A DNA stretch of 64,000 nucleotides, from positions 111,893 through 175,892 of the forward strand of contig NZ_AJWX01000011.1 of the NCBI RefSeq assembly GCF_000263855.1, written 5' to 3'. The notes under the pieces are model-generated. The model saw only the letters and a program-made list of their open reading frames with translations. It was not told the DNA's origin and did no database searches. Positions 16,587 through 25,561 of this stretch are shown piece by piece. The position numbers were made by a program, and so were the translations under genes. How positions within the stretch are numbered: position 1 is the first letter of the stretch; the number at the start of each line of letters is the position of its first letter. Source of the DNA: Pseudomonas sp. M47T1 (lineage in GTDB: Bacteria; Pseudomonadota; Gammaproteobacteria; Pseudomonadales; Pseudomonadaceae).

Positions 16587-18850
16587 CCCGCTAAGCCCTC
16601 ATCGTATCGGCTGGTCACATCGTTATTCCACAACTGGTTCCCGATTAGGAACGCGCCGTTGGGGGCGGCCATGTCATTAACGTAGACCGTCCAGGTGTAC
16701 CCGCCATCAACAGAGAGGAACACCTGAGTCACCCCTTCCACGCTATTCTCAAGACCGTTGTTTGAAGTCTCCGAGGAGAACTGGGTAGCCAGCAGGGCGG
16801 CCGGCTTCGCCGCAGCGGTGTCGGTCGCTACGACCTCTGGCTGCGCGACGGTCACGTGGAAGTTGTAGTTGGTCTGCATGCGCGTGGTGATGACGCCGCG
16901 CTTGGTGACCACCCCCGTTACCGTGTCTACCACCACGCAATAGATGTTGTGCTCGTCTGATCGGGCGATGTCTGCAGGGTCGCTCCCCGTGACCCATATC
17001 CCCGTGTTGATGCAAAGATCGGCGTCCAGGCCTGCCGTGACCAGCAGGTTTTCGCCCATGTGGTAGCACGAGGCGTATGTCATGTGCAGGTGCGACCCAC
17101 GGATCGTCGGTCGGGTATTAACCAACAAGGTCAGCGGCGCCCCGGGCATCCAGTTGTCGTCGGTCATCAGCAGCGAGAATACGGGGGCCACGTTGTCTGC
17201 AGTTGTCAGCACAGTGCGGGTCGGAGTCGTGCCGCTCTCGACAGAGTAGAGCACCCAGTCCCCGCCCTTGGTGTAGGAGACCTGGAACGTCTTGCCCGGG
17301 ACGGACACTTCACCAGGTATGATCGTGGCGTTCAGGCGGTCACGGTGTTCCTCCCATACCAGAGCGTAGGCCGTGCGGGTTACTTCGCCAGCGCTGCTGG
17401 TGCGCTCGATGCTCTCGCTGCCCACTATCCACGGGACAACGGAGTACGCCGAGTCGGTGTCGGGGATGTCAGGCAGCGGAATCTGGTACTCGGGGTAGCT
17501 GAAGGTTCCGATCTGAGGCGTCCAGGCGTCGCCCTTGAGTGCGATACAGTCACCGCTGGGCATAACGGTAAGCACCGAGTACAACGTTACACCCGTGGGC
17601 GCGTAGCCCGTCGCAGTGCCGTAGCCGGTCGTGGGGTTGCTGGCATAGTACGGGGCCCAGTAGGTGCAGAAGGTCACAAAGCCGTCAGTGCACCGCTGTA
17701 CCTGTGGCTGCAGGAAGTACGCCACACTGGGCCGTTCCGGCGCCCCATCGCTGTCCACGCCGGATGCAGTACCGTACCAGGCCCACGCCTGGCTGGCGTA
17801 CACCGTTGCGGGCGTAGGCTTGATGCCGTCCAGGGAAACGTCGGTCGCCAGGATCAGCTGGGTAGAGGCCAGCGTTGCGTAGATCTGTTGGGGGTCGTTG
17901 GGGTTGACCAATGTCCTGTCCAGCGTGCCACGCATCAGTGCCAGGGCGTGCTGCCCCTGCTGGTCGAACACGGCGTATCCCGCGCTGTTGGTCCAGGTAT
18001 CCTCGATCTGGTTAACCACTTGAACGGCCATCAGGAACTGGTCGGTGGTGTCGCCGCTTTCGCCAGTAGCCTGGATAACGTTCGCGCCGGGGGTCCAGGC
18101 CGCCCAATCCGCCGCCGTCTGGATAACGCCGCGGCTGTCAGCAGCATCGGAGTACCGTCTGGGCAGGAGCTTCCAACCCGTCGGCAGCTCCCCCTCGCTG
18201 ACCCAGAACGAGTTCAATGACGTGTACTGGCTCCCGTGCGCGCTATCGGTAGGGTTGCCAATCGCCAGCTGCGGGTAGCGGTAGGCGCACCCCACCCGCA
18301 CGGTGTTGGCGTCGGTGAAATGGTTCATGGGCGTGTCGTTGATATACTGCGTCTGGAAGTTGTTGGGTATGCGCATGTAGCCAAGCACCACGTAGCCACC
18401 GGACAGCACCGGCTGCATGTGGTTGTAGTACAGGTATGGCTCGCTTCGGTCGGTGTCCGGCGGGTCTCCGGGCGCGCCTAGCTGTAGCCATTTGTAGTCG
18501 TACACTGACCGAACTTCTCCGGTGTACCCGGGTGGGGTGAAGTCGTCCCGGTTCCCTACCGGCGCCAATCCATTGTTGATGGTGTAGGGCGCCGAGGTGG
18601 TAGCGTAGGCGCACCAACCGGCGAACATCAGCATGGCCGGCGGATCGATGATATGTACGTTGGTGACTTGCGGCAGGCGCACCGCCCGAATTAGGAATCC
18701 ATTTCGGATTCGACTCGCAGATTGCTGGCCCATTAAGCCCATGTTGTTCGCCAGACTCTTGGCGGACGGCATGACCTGGCTTCCCAGCCGACACGCTGGC
18801 TTGAAAGAAATCGGCACGAAGCCGTATTCATCCTGATCGTCGGTTGCCAT
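16583..18850 (-). CDS. Large tail/appendage protein, unrecognised
   Basis: 755 residues, rich in Tyr, Trp, Thr and Gly with few charged runs, as is common in tail appendage or receptor-binding proteins. Aromatic strands alternate with loops along the whole length; a late segment, FLSVDGGYTWTVYVND, resembles an Asp-box of beta-propellers (S-x-D-G-G-x-T-W), suggesting a sialidase-like propeller at the C-terminus. One base overlaps the neighbour upstream (18850) and four bases the neighbour downstream. Specific role not known; the propeller reading is an inference from one motif. Confidence 0.6.
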   Translation of the reverse strand: MATDDQDEYGFVPISFKPACRLGSQVMPSAKSLANNMGLMGQQSASRIRNGFLIRAVRLPQVTNVHIIDPPAMLMFAGWCAYATTSAPYTINNGLAPVGNRDDFTPPGYTGEVRSVYDYKWLQLGAPGDPPDTDRSEPYLYYNHMQPVLSGGYVVLGYMRIPNNFQTQYINDTPMNHFTDANTVRVGCAYRYPQLAIGNPTDSAHGSQYTSLNSFWVSEGELPTGWKLLPRRYSDAADSRGVIQTAADWAAWTPGANVIQATGESGDTTDQFLMAVQVVNQIEDTWTNSAGYAVFDQQGQHALALMRGTLDRTLVNPNDPQQIYATLASTQLILATDVSLDGIKPTPATVYASQAWAWYGTASGVDSDGAPERPSVAYFLQPQVQRCTDGFVTFCTYWAPYYASNPTTGYGTATGYAPTGVTLYSVLTVMPSGDCIALKGDAWTPQIGTFSYPEYQIPLPDIPDTDSAYSVVPWIVGSESIERTSSAGEVTRTAYALVWEEHRDRLNATIIPGEVSVPGKTFQVSYTKGGDWVLYSVESGTTPTRTVLTTADNVAPVFSLLMTDDNWMPGAPLTLLVNTRPTIRGSHLHMTYASCYHMGENLLVTAGLDADLCINTGIWVTGSDPADIARSDEHNIYCVVVDTVTGVVTKRGVITTRMQTNYNFHVTVAQPEVVATDTAAAKPAALLATQFSSETSNNGLENSVEGVTQVFLSVDGGYTWTVYVNDMAAPNGAFLIGNQLWNNDVTSRYDEGLAG

Positions 18851-19806
18851 TAAGTGCTCGTCGCGTTTTCAATGTGGGCAACAAGCGAACCTGCTGCGTT
18901 GTTGGCCATACCTGCCAAGTTAGCGAAGCCCTTAACAGCCTCGGCTAGAGCGGAGTTGACCTGTCCGCTGGCAGAGTACAGCCCGATGCGATTGCGGTCA
19001 GTATCGACCCCTACTTCAGCGCTTTCCTTCGCAGCCTGCAGGCGCAAACTCTCCCAGTTGACTTCTACGTTGTAGAAGGTCGACAGGGCCTGGTAGTAAG
19101 ATTGGTAGGCCTCAGCCTTGATCCGCGCTGTCTCGTTGCTGAGCGTGTAGACGCTGTAGAAGGCCTTAAAATACTCGGCGCTAAGATTCAGAATTCCTTG
19201 CTTGAGCTGGGCAGCAATTTCCACCGCCTGCTGGAGTATCTGAACTTTGATGTCGGCTTCCTTGATGGCTTGCTCGCGGAGCACATCCAAGGTTGCGTCA
19301 GTCGCCTTTCGCTCAGATGCTGCTAGCTGATCTATCAGCGCGCCGGGAGGGATACTGAAGCCACGACTAGAAAACGTCGCCTCGAGGTTCGCACGCTCGC
19401 TCCTAACCGTTTGGTACGCCCGATCGCGGTTCTGCGACCACACCAAATCAAACACCGTCCTGTCGATTCCAAGCGGTTTAGTCCCGGCGATAACATTGAC
19501 CAGGTAATCCTCTGGCACATTCGCAAATCCCGCATTGATGGCTGGGAATCGTTTTGCCAGCCATTCGTCTACCTGTTCGTTGAGTGCTGCTATGTCCGAA
19601 TCCGTGCTGTCGGCACCATCGAACAGATCGCTGAAGACCGGCCCATCACCGAAATTTTTTGCCGCGACGCTGTAGCTAAAAGTTGGGTTCAGCAACGTGG
19701 GTTTAACCGTGGAGCCCATGCTGGCCAAGGCGGAGCTCGCGTTGCTGGTGGCAAGGCTGGCGTTCTGGAAAAGCTGGGTCGTAGTACTGCTGTATTCGCC
19801 TGCCAT
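18850..19806 (-). CDS. Helical virion protein
   Basis: 318 residues. N-terminal ~50 residues Ser/Ala-rich; residues ~110-260 strongly helical with coiled-coil stretches (SERKATDATLDVLREQ, then KEADIKVQILQQAVEIAAQLKQ split over two helices). One conserved-looking YSVYTLSNE block follows. No family recognised. Position between the 377-residue and 755-residue proteins suggests a tail-tube or connector helper. Confidence 0.6.
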   Translation of the reverse strand: MAGEYSSTTTQLFQNASLATSNASSALASMGSTVKPTLLNPTFSYSVAAKNFGDGPVFSDLFDGADSTDSDIAALNEQVDEWLAKRFPAINAGFANVPEDYLVNVIAGTKPLGIDRTVFDLVWSQNRDRAYQTVRSERANLEATFSSRGFSIPPGALIDQLAASERKATDATLDVLREQAIKEADIKVQILQQAVEIAAQLKQGILNLSAEYFKAFYSVYTLSNETARIKAEAYQSYYQALSTFYNVEVNWESLRLQAAKESAEVGVDTDRNRIGLYSASGQVNSALAEAVKGFANLAGMANNAAGSLVAHIENATST

Positions 19807-19815
19807 GTTGATTCC

Positions 19816-20949
19816 TTATCTGTTCGCCCGGCGGCCGGTGGGGATGGCAAGCCACTCGACGTTTTCGAGCTGAGCGGCAGTGGCATCGGTGATTTCAAGG
19901 CGCATGCGCCAGTGACGGGAGTTCACGCCGAGTGCCGGCTTGGCGCGCCACACGGCTGGCTGTACAGGCTGCGCGCGGTAAAATTGCTCGCGGTCATCGT
20001 CGGAGACCATCCGCACCAGCACCTCGCCGTCAGTGTCCAGGCCGAAATACAGCATCTCCAGGCGCGACTGCATCGTGGCGGCGAGTGCTTCGGCAGCCAT
20101 ATCAACCATTGCGGAAATCGGTGCGCCGTTGTCGTCGCCGAGGCGCAGCAGGTAAAGCCCGTCACTTCGGAATCCGTAGGTGAACATGCCAACCCGGCAA
20201 AATCCGCTGAAGTCGAAGCCTTGGTACCGTCCTACCGCCCCGCTGGCTATGTTGGTGGCGTACTGCAGCAATCCTTGGGCGCTAATAGAGGCCGAGTCTC
20301 GCAAGGTCAAGGCGCTGGCGAGTAAGGCCTGAAATTCTGCTGCCGTACCGTAGCTGTCCAGTACTGCCAGGTATTCGGTGTATGCTCCCGTCACCTCTAT
20401 TCCACCGTCCACGGCAGACGACACCGTGAGCACGTTGGTCAGCAGGCCGTAGACCACTGCGTCCGTAAGGTAACTGTCTGCCGTAGTCAGCTTGCTTGTG
20501 ACTTGCGCCGTACTGAGGTCCGGCGTATAGGCTGAAAAACTAGGTGAGTCGATTGCATCGCCCGGAGCATAGAGGACGGCTAGCAGGTCTTTTGCCCCAC
20601 TGGAGACGGTAGTGCTGCTGTAGACCCAGTCGCCAATGATGTAGCCCACCGATGTGCCAACACGCTGGATTACGGCTACGGTGTCGGCGTCAAATATCAC
20701 ATCCGAGGTAGCAACGACCGCACCGGACTCGATGACCTGAAGGTACTGGCCGGCCTGGGCCAAGATCCCATGCTCAGCCGCAGCGAAAGCAGGCGCCACG
20801 CCGGCGGCTGCTAAGCCGACAATCAGTCCGGCACTACCAGACACCAGTGTGAATTGAGCCTGGAAGTCCCCTGATAGCGATGTAACGCTCTCAGCCCCCC
20901 CAGTCCAAGCGGTTGCGGCAGAAGACTGCTTGACCAGTTTATTCGTCAT
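19816..20949 (-). CDS. Phage structural protein, beta-rich
   Basis: 377 residues. The N-terminal ~135 residues resemble a lectin-like sandwich (a GDFQAQFTLVSGSAGLIVGL strand pair and a GYIIGDWVYSS turn). The middle is helical (TEYLAVLDSYGTAAEFQALL). The C-terminal half has strand-rich repeats around GLYLLRLGDDNG and EVLVRMVSDDD. Not recognised as a family. Operon position after the capsid genes suggests a tail or spike component. Confidence 0.6.
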   Translation of the reverse strand: MTNKLVKQSSAATAWTGGAESVTSLSGDFQAQFTLVSGSAGLIVGLAAAGVAPAFAAAEHGILAQAGQYLQVIESGAVVATSDVIFDADTVAVIQRVGTSVGYIIGDWVYSSTTVSSGAKDLLAVLYAPGDAIDSPSFSAYTPDLSTAQVTSKLTTADSYLTDAVVYGLLTNVLTVSSAVDGGIEVTGAYTEYLAVLDSYGTAAEFQALLASALTLRDSASISAQGLLQYATNIASGAVGRYQGFDFSGFCRVGMFTYGFRSDGLYLLRLGDDNGAPISAMVDMAAEALAATMQSRLEMLYFGLDTDGEVLVRMVSDDDREQFYRAQPVQPAVWRAKPALGVNSRHWRMRLEITDATAAQLENVEWLAIPTGRRANR

Positions 20950-20964
20950 GCGTCTGTCCCGACG

Positions 20965-21477
20965 TTATGCAGCCAGGCTAATGGCAACACCCAGCTTGAA
21001 TAAGGAGCCGGAAGGCACGGTGTAAGGCGTGGCGAAGCGTGCAATGGACAACAGCACGCCATTGGCACCGCCTTTGGTGGAGTTCGACACCAGGAAGCCA
21101 CCGTAGAGCGTGGTGTCGGCGGTGAACGTGAACGATGCTCGGTTAGCCGAACTGGTGATCAAGCTCACGCCGTCGTAAGCCTTGGTCCAGGCCTGCCGGG
21201 TGGTCTCACTGTACGCGGTCGACTCCCCGGCATTGGTGGGCAGATCTGCCGACGTTGTCGCGCTGGTGGGCACGTAGTTACCAGCGAACAAGCCGACGTA
21301 CCAGGAGCTGATTGCAGACGCGTCACCCGTGATCAGTCCCGCCAGTTGGTCAATGCCAGCCTGCGGGATGAGGTTTTCATGCTCGCCGAGGTCAATGATG
21401 GTGCCGTCGGGCAGTTCGATGCTGGCCGTGTAGACGAACCCCAGCTTGCATTTGCCCGCGGTCTCTTTGGTGGTCAT
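20965..21477 (-). CDS. Conserved phage virion protein
   Basis: 170 residues: a strand-rich protein starting with a GFVYTASIELPDGTIIDLGEH hairpin and an NLIPQAGIDQLAGLI helix, then WYVGLFAGNYVP and a QAWTKAYDG region, ending in a Gly/Ser beta domain. This type is seen among tail genes of diverse phages, but I cannot give a function. Overlaps the stop of the upstream 412-residue gene by four bases. Confidence 0.62.
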   Translation of the reverse strand: MTTKETAGKCKLGFVYTASIELPDGTIIDLGEHENLIPQAGIDQLAGLITGDASAISSWYVGLFAGNYVPTSATTSADLPTNAGESTAYSETTRQAWTKAYDGVSLITSSANRASFTFTADTTLYGGFLVSNSTKGGANGVLLSIARFATPYTVPSGSLFKLGVAISLAA

Positions 21478-22709
21478 GGGGTCACAATCTCCGCTTCGTA
21501 ATAGTCACTGGTGCGCAGCGGGTTATCGCCCTCGGCGCGATGCATGGTGCTGACGACCAACTGGTTGCCGTTTAGCTCGAGGACGCCCGATGCGCCGCTT
21601 GTGGCAGGCTCAGGGAGGAATCGCGCAGCGCTGATGAGTGCGGCCATCCCGGTGCCGCTACCTGGGGCCAGGCGCTGGCCGGTTGTCTTGGCCAGTCCAT
21701 ATGGGGTCATCCAGGCGGCATGATTGTCGGGGGTCTCAACCATCGAGCCGCGTACACCGCCATGGGGGAAAACAGTCACCTGGCTCGGATCGTCGGTTTC
21801 CACGCCACTGATGAAATAGGTTTGATCGGCCAAAACGAACAGGCCGTTTTCGGCCGCGACCACGCCATCGATGTCGGCGGCGAATTGGAAGAACCGGCGG
21901 CCCGCTTCTCTCAAGTGAGGTCGCAGTGGTGCAGAAAGCCACAGCACCTTTCCTTCCGCCTGGGCAATCACGCCGTTAAGGCGCGCCACGAAGTCAGCGA
22001 CAACTGGCGAGCGCATCAGATCGGTTTCCAGCCTGGCGGTGTCCTGGGCGACAGTCGAGCAACTGAACGTGCCCGAGCCTTCGTACTGCAGGAACAGTGT
22101 CGATGCTTGGGGCGGACCGACATAAAGGCGCACTGCCCCGCCGGATGGCGGTGTGGGAAGCGTGAAATCCAGCGAAGCGCCGTCGGTCACTGTGATGACC
22201 AGCGGATTCACTGTGCCGCCCTCGTCACCATAGGCATCCACGAAGGTGACTGCGCACTGATATTCGCCGGCCAACAGGCCGCCAGTCCCGATGGTAGGTA
22301 CGGGCTGATTCGACACGGTCGTGACGCCCCAGTCCCGCAATACGCCGTCCTTGAACCGCAGCGTCTGGTTCTCAGTGCAAAAAAACAGCTCGTCGTTGAA
22401 CAGATCACCGACGAACCGGCCGGCACCGGCAATGGTTGCCAGCGTGGTCGTGGTGTTGGTGTCCACGTTAAATGCTCGCAAACTGGTGCCGTCGGCCAGC
22501 AGGATGAAGCGCCCCACCGCCAATGCGCCCCGTAGCGCGGTGCCTTCCACGGCCAGTTCGTACCCGCTTCGAAGATTGAGGTGGCCAGTGGGCAATGGGT
22601 CGACGTTCACCGAATCACGCAGCGAACCGCCAGGCACCGCCCGCCAGTTGGAGCGGTTGTCGATGCCGTTCGGCCAAGGGCCGCGGTTGATTGGGGTAGG
22701 TTGAGCCAT
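21474..22709 (-). CDS. Tail nozzle/stabilisation-like beta-propeller protein
   Basis: 411 residues. The N-terminus, NGIDNRSNWRAVPGG followed by VNVDPLPTGHLNLRSGYE, resembles the opening of podovirus nozzle or tail-needle base proteins, where a phage-strand plug precedes propeller repeats (for example T7 gp12-type proteins). The following repeats (ALAVGRFILLADGTSLRAF, GDLFNDELFFCTENQTLRF, LFVLADQTYFISG) look like propeller blades. It directly follows the adaptor-like gene; start ATG overlaps its TAA (TAATG). Assignment by order and N-terminal pattern, so moderate. Confidence 0.6.
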   Translation of the reverse strand: MAQPTPINRGPWPNGIDNRSNWRAVPGGSLRDSVNVDPLPTGHLNLRSGYELAVEGTALRGALAVGRFILLADGTSLRAFNVDTNTTTTLATIAGAGRFVGDLFNDELFFCTENQTLRFKDGVLRDWGVTTVSNQPVPTIGTGGLLAGEYQCAVTFVDAYGDEGGTVNPLVITVTDGASLDFTLPTPPSGGAVRLYVGPPQASTLFLQYEGSGTFSCSTVAQDTARLETDLMRSPVVADFVARLNGVIAQAEGKVLWLSAPLRPHLREAGRRFFQFAADIDGVVAAENGLFVLADQTYFISGVETDDPSQVTVFPHGGVRGSMVETPDNHAAWMTPYGLAKTTGQRLAPGSGTGMAALISAARFLPEPATSGASGVLELNGNQLVVSTMHRAEGDNPLRTSDYYEAEIVTP

Positions 22710-23347
22710 TACCAATGACTCCTGATCGGCTTGGAGCAGTCCCCGCGACGCAGGATCCCGCGCTCCCTGGCAGCCTGGCAGACATCCTCAAATCGCTGAA
22801 GGTGCTCATCGGAGCTGCCGCGGTTGTAGGTATCGCCCTCGTTGACGCGGTAGGCCTTGTAGGCCATCCAGCTCAACAGGTGGCGGCGATCCGTCGGCAG
22901 GATGTCCGGGATACGGTCGCACTTGTCCAGTTCACGCAACGGCCGTCGGATCACCTGCAGTTTCAGGGTGCCCGGTAAGGCGGGAGCGGGATGAAGCCGC
23001 AAAGTGCCGACCTGATCGAAGTGCAACTGGGTACCGAAGCTGCGGCAGAACCAATCGTGCCGGAATGGCCCGCGCACCAGGTGAGTGCGGCGGTGGCCGT
23101 CAACCCAGGCCTCCACAACGTCCAGGATGCACGGGTCGAGAGGAAATTCAGCCTGCCCGGCCGCGTAATCAATCTGGGTGACCGAGCTTTCTGTGTCGTA
23201 GAAGGACTCAGTGCGCTCAGCGAACTCCGTCAGCGCCTCATTGGCCCAGCGCACCAACTGGCCGTCAGTCCAGAAATACGGTTGCACCGTGTCGCGCTCG
23301 TCGTCACGGAAGGCCTTGATGAGGTCGCCAACGGTTTCGTAGGCCAT
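22709..23347 (-). CDS. Head-tail adaptor-like protein
   Basis: 212 residues, mainly helical: an opening helix ETVGDLIKAFRDDERD, a TDGQLVRWANEALTEFAER helix, a short beta section (FPLDPCILDVVEAWVDG, LRLHPAP), and a C-terminal YKAYRVNEGDTYNRGSSDEHLQRFED tail. This arrangement matches the adaptor family that joins the portal to the tail in short-tailed phages (P22 gp4/T7 gp11 type). Its place between capsid genes and the nozzle-like gene agrees. Confidence 0.7.
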   Translation of the reverse strand: MAYETVGDLIKAFRDDERDTVQPYFWTDGQLVRWANEALTEFAERTESFYDTESSVTQIDYAAGQAEFPLDPCILDVVEAWVDGHRRTHLVRGPFRHDWFCRSFGTQLHFDQVGTLRLHPAPALPGTLKLQVIRRPLRELDKCDRIPDILPTDRRHLLSWMAYKAYRVNEGDTYNRGSSDEHLQRFEDVCQAARERGILRRGDCSKPIRSHW

Positions 23348-23350
23348 GGG

Positions 23351-23740
23351 TTATGCCAGCGACTCTTGGAAGCTGTCCCAAGCGGCGTTGAGCTGCGCAC
23401 GGGTGACGTTGAACCCAACCTGGACCTTGATGGCCTTGAGGGTTGGTCGACCGGTGTTGTCCATGTCCTCAGCGGCGTCGCGCTCAATGATGGCTTCGAT
23501 GCCGGCCACGATCAGCGTGAGATTACCGGCGTCGTCGCCCTCTTCTTCGCCTTCGTATTCGGTGCCCACGTAGATGCAGCCTTCTTTGAGGGCGCTCTTG
23601 TGGAATTTGCTCGGGATGATGCTGCCAGGCCTTGCATCGGTCGGATCGATGCGGTGTACCCGCACGCTGTGACCCGAAGCCAGAAAAACTGGGAAAGATT
23701 CTTGGCCTTTCGGCGGGAGGATGCGTAGTGGTTCAGACAT
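23351..23740 (-). CDS. Small capsid-region protein
   Basis: 129 residues. Pro/Lys-rich N-terminus (LRILPPKGQESFPVFLASGHSVRVH), a GSIIPSKFHKSALKEGCIYVG strand region, an acidic EYEGEEEGDDAGN loop, then an IVAGIEAIIERDAAEDMD helix and FNVTRAQLNAAWDSF. Unrecognised, but conserved-looking and located between decoration and adaptor genes, so probably a head-completion component. Confidence 0.6.
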   Translation of the reverse strand: MSEPLRILPPKGQESFPVFLASGHSVRVHRIDPTDARPGSIIPSKFHKSALKEGCIYVGTEYEGEEEGDDAGNLTLIVAGIEAIIERDAAEDMDNTGRPTLKAIKVQVGFNVTRAQLNAAWDSFQESLA

Positions 23741-23793
23741 GGTAATTGCCCCTTCTCATGTTCAAACAGCCCCGGCGAACCGGGGCGCTTGGA

Positions 23794-24186
23794 TTACTCG
23801 GACACTTCGTCCGATTTGCGTTCAACGACGTACTCGACGTAAACCCGCGCAGCACCGGCAGTAGCGGCGGTGCCGGTTTGTGCGAAGGTGGCCGTCACGG
23901 CGCCAGCGGCGGTGGTGATGAAGCCCGATGGCGTCAGTTCCTTGATACCTACGGTGGCCAGGTCGATGGCTGAGCCGTAACGGTCTGCATCAGCGCCGTC
24001 ACCCACGGACAGGGTGGCAGTGGTGCCGGAGTTGTAGGCTGTGGTCACCAGCACGAATGCGCGGGTGACCAAGGCGCCTTCCGGCAGAACGATGATTTTC
24101 TGGGTGGCTGCATCAGCGAAGTCCGCTGCCAGCATTTCGTTGTAGCCAACCAGCGGCCATTGGTGCTCATAGTGGAAGTAGTTCAT
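23794..24186 (-). CDS. Capsid decoration/head-associated protein
   Basis: 130 residues, beta-rich with a jelly-roll-like strand pattern (KIIVLPEGALVTRAFVLV, TTATLSVGDGADADRYG, VTATFAQTGTAATAGAARVYVEYV). Immediately downstream of the major capsid gene, as decoration or cement proteins are. The protein is short and without charged tail, fitting an outer capsid clip. Function inferred from order and fold type. Confidence 0.6.
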   Translation of the reverse strand: MNYFHYEHQWPLVGYNEMLAADFADAATQKIIVLPEGALVTRAFVLVTTAYNSGTTATLSVGDGADADRYGSAIDLATVGIKELTPSGFITTAAGAVTATFAQTGTAATAGAARVYVEYVVERKSDEVSE

Positions 24187-24195
24187 GAGGGCTCC

Positions 24196-25314
24196 TTACA
24201 CGCCGGCTTTCGGCAGGTAGTGGTCCACCGCAACCACGCCGAAGTCCTCAACGGACTTGTCGTAGATGCTGTAGAACTTCGGTTTCTTGAAGCCGATGAA
24301 GCGGTCCAGGGAGACGCCCATTTGGGTGTCGTAGTTGAACAGCTTCTCAACCCAGCCGGCGCCGCCTTGCTCGATATCGGCGAAGCCCAGGGCCTGAGAG
24401 CCCAGCAGCAGGGTGCGCGTACCTTCGACGGTACCGTCGGCGCCCCACTTGCTGCCCGATGCGGCGCCCCAGGTGGTGTACACCTTGTTGGACTCGTGGA
24501 TGATCGCGCCGTCCACGGTCACGGTGGCACCGGTGAACCATGGGTTGTTGTCGCCGCGAGCGCCGGCGTTGGTCAGGCCGTTCTGCCACAGCGGGTCCAT
24601 TTTCAGGGCCGCCAGGGTGCCTGGTTGAACCAGCAGCACGTAGTACTGCTTGCCGCCGGAGATGACCGGGCGGATGCGCTTCGACTTGGCGTAAGCGATC
24701 AGGTCCACGATCATCTTGTACTTCGGGGTGCCCGAGGTGGTGACGGTGGCGGTGCTGCCAGCCACCAGATTAGAGCCGTCCCAGGTCAAATACCGCTTCG
24801 ATGAGGGGGCACTCACGTCGGCGGCAAAAGACAGACCTGGGAAGGCGGAACCGACACGGGCCGAACCGTCGGTGTTGAAGGTGTAGGCGATGCCGGACAG
24901 GGTCAGGATCGCCAGTTCATCAACACGCTGGGCCAGCCAGTTGGAAAGACGGCCTTTGGCCAGGCGGCGGAAGTCGATCACGGACTTCTGCTCGGCCAGC
25001 TTGCCTTTGCTGCGAACGGCGTTGGAGATCAGGTCAATGTTGACCTCTTGGAAGTAAGCTTCCATCTCCTCTTCGTTGCCTTCGCGCCAGTTGTCACCGG
25101 TCACGCCGTCGCCGACGAGGTCAGCTACCAGGTTCATGATGACCTGGGTGCCCTTTTCGGTCTGGGTCAGCTCGGTGATGTGCTGGATGATGGCCGACTC
25201 GCCGTCGCCCAGGAATTTGTTGACGAACATGTCGTCGCGCGCGGCTTCCCAGGTCTTTTTCGACCAGTAAACCTTTTGCTGCGGCTGAAGGGCCGCGAAG
25301 TTGGTAAGTGCCAT
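24196..25314 (-). CDS. Major capsid protein, N4-gp56-type
   Basis: 372 residues from ATG 25314 with AGGGAA before it (a longer in-frame start at 25368 is not needed). Opening MALTNFAALQPQQKVYWSKKTW and the following EKGTQVIMNLVADLVGDGVTGD, RLSNWLAQRVDELAILTLSG, and ISGGKQYYVLLVQPGTLAALK blocks fit the N4-gp56 major capsid family, with the HK97-like fold. A GADGTVEGTRTLLLGSQALGFAD region and the C-terminal SLDRFIGFKKPKF helix-strand complete it. Sits right after scaffold and has its own late promoter and long leader. Confidence 0.82.
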   Translation of the reverse strand: MALTNFAALQPQQKVYWSKKTWEAARDDMFVNKFLGDGESAIIQHITELTQTEKGTQVIMNLVADLVGDGVTGDNWREGNEEEMEAYFQEVNIDLISNAVRSKGKLAEQKSVIDFRRLAKGRLSNWLAQRVDELAILTLSGIAYTFNTDGSARVGSAFPGLSFAADVSAPSSKRYLTWDGSNLVAGSTATVTTSGTPKYKMIVDLIAYAKSKRIRPVISGGKQYYVLLVQPGTLAALKMDPLWQNGLTNAGARGDNNPWFTGATVTVDGAIIHESNKVYTTWGAASGSKWGADGTVEGTRTLLLGSQALGFADIEQGGAGWVEKLFNYDTQMGVSLDRFIGFKKPKFYSIYDKSVEDFGVVAVDHYLPKAGV

Positions 25315-25533
25315 TGGGCATTCCCTGTATAGGTGGCTTGATTCGTTTGCGGGTATGTCGCCACCCAAGCGAGGACAGGATTTAGGCGCTCCTGGGGCGC
25401 TCGAAACGGATCAGCTTTACGCCCTGGCGGCGAAGACACCGTGTCTCGGTGAGCGAGCATCTGGCCGATGCGGGCTTGTCCATCAATCCCCGTTAAGGGG
25501 TGCGCTTCCTTGCGCCTGATGGCCTACGGTTCA
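25315..25533 (-). other. Long structured 5' leader of the capsid gene
   Basis: About 215 nt separate the late promoter from the capsid start. No ORF with a usable start fills it. On the transcript, several hairpins can form: ACCCCTTAACGGGG near 25484-25500, GGCGCAAGGAAGCGC just before it, and a GAGCGCCCCAGGAGCGC element around 25395-25412. No T run, so not terminators. Could stabilise the capsid mRNA or control translation (inference). Confidence 0.45.
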
Positions 25534-25561
25534 AACTTATGTGACTGAATCAGCCGGTCAA
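25534..25561 (-). promoter_or_regulatory. Late promoter copy 3 (capsid operon)
   Basis: Minus strand: TTGACC, 16 bp ending CAGTCACA, TAAGTT. The -35 is the best consensus match of the family. Situated between scaffold and capsid genes, allowing extra capsid synthesis. Confidence 0.77.

Noticed and set aside
17060..18220. 386-codon plus frame opposite the 755-residue protein
   Set aside because: Composition is random-like (His/Arg/Gly-rich), overlaps a coupled operon gene.
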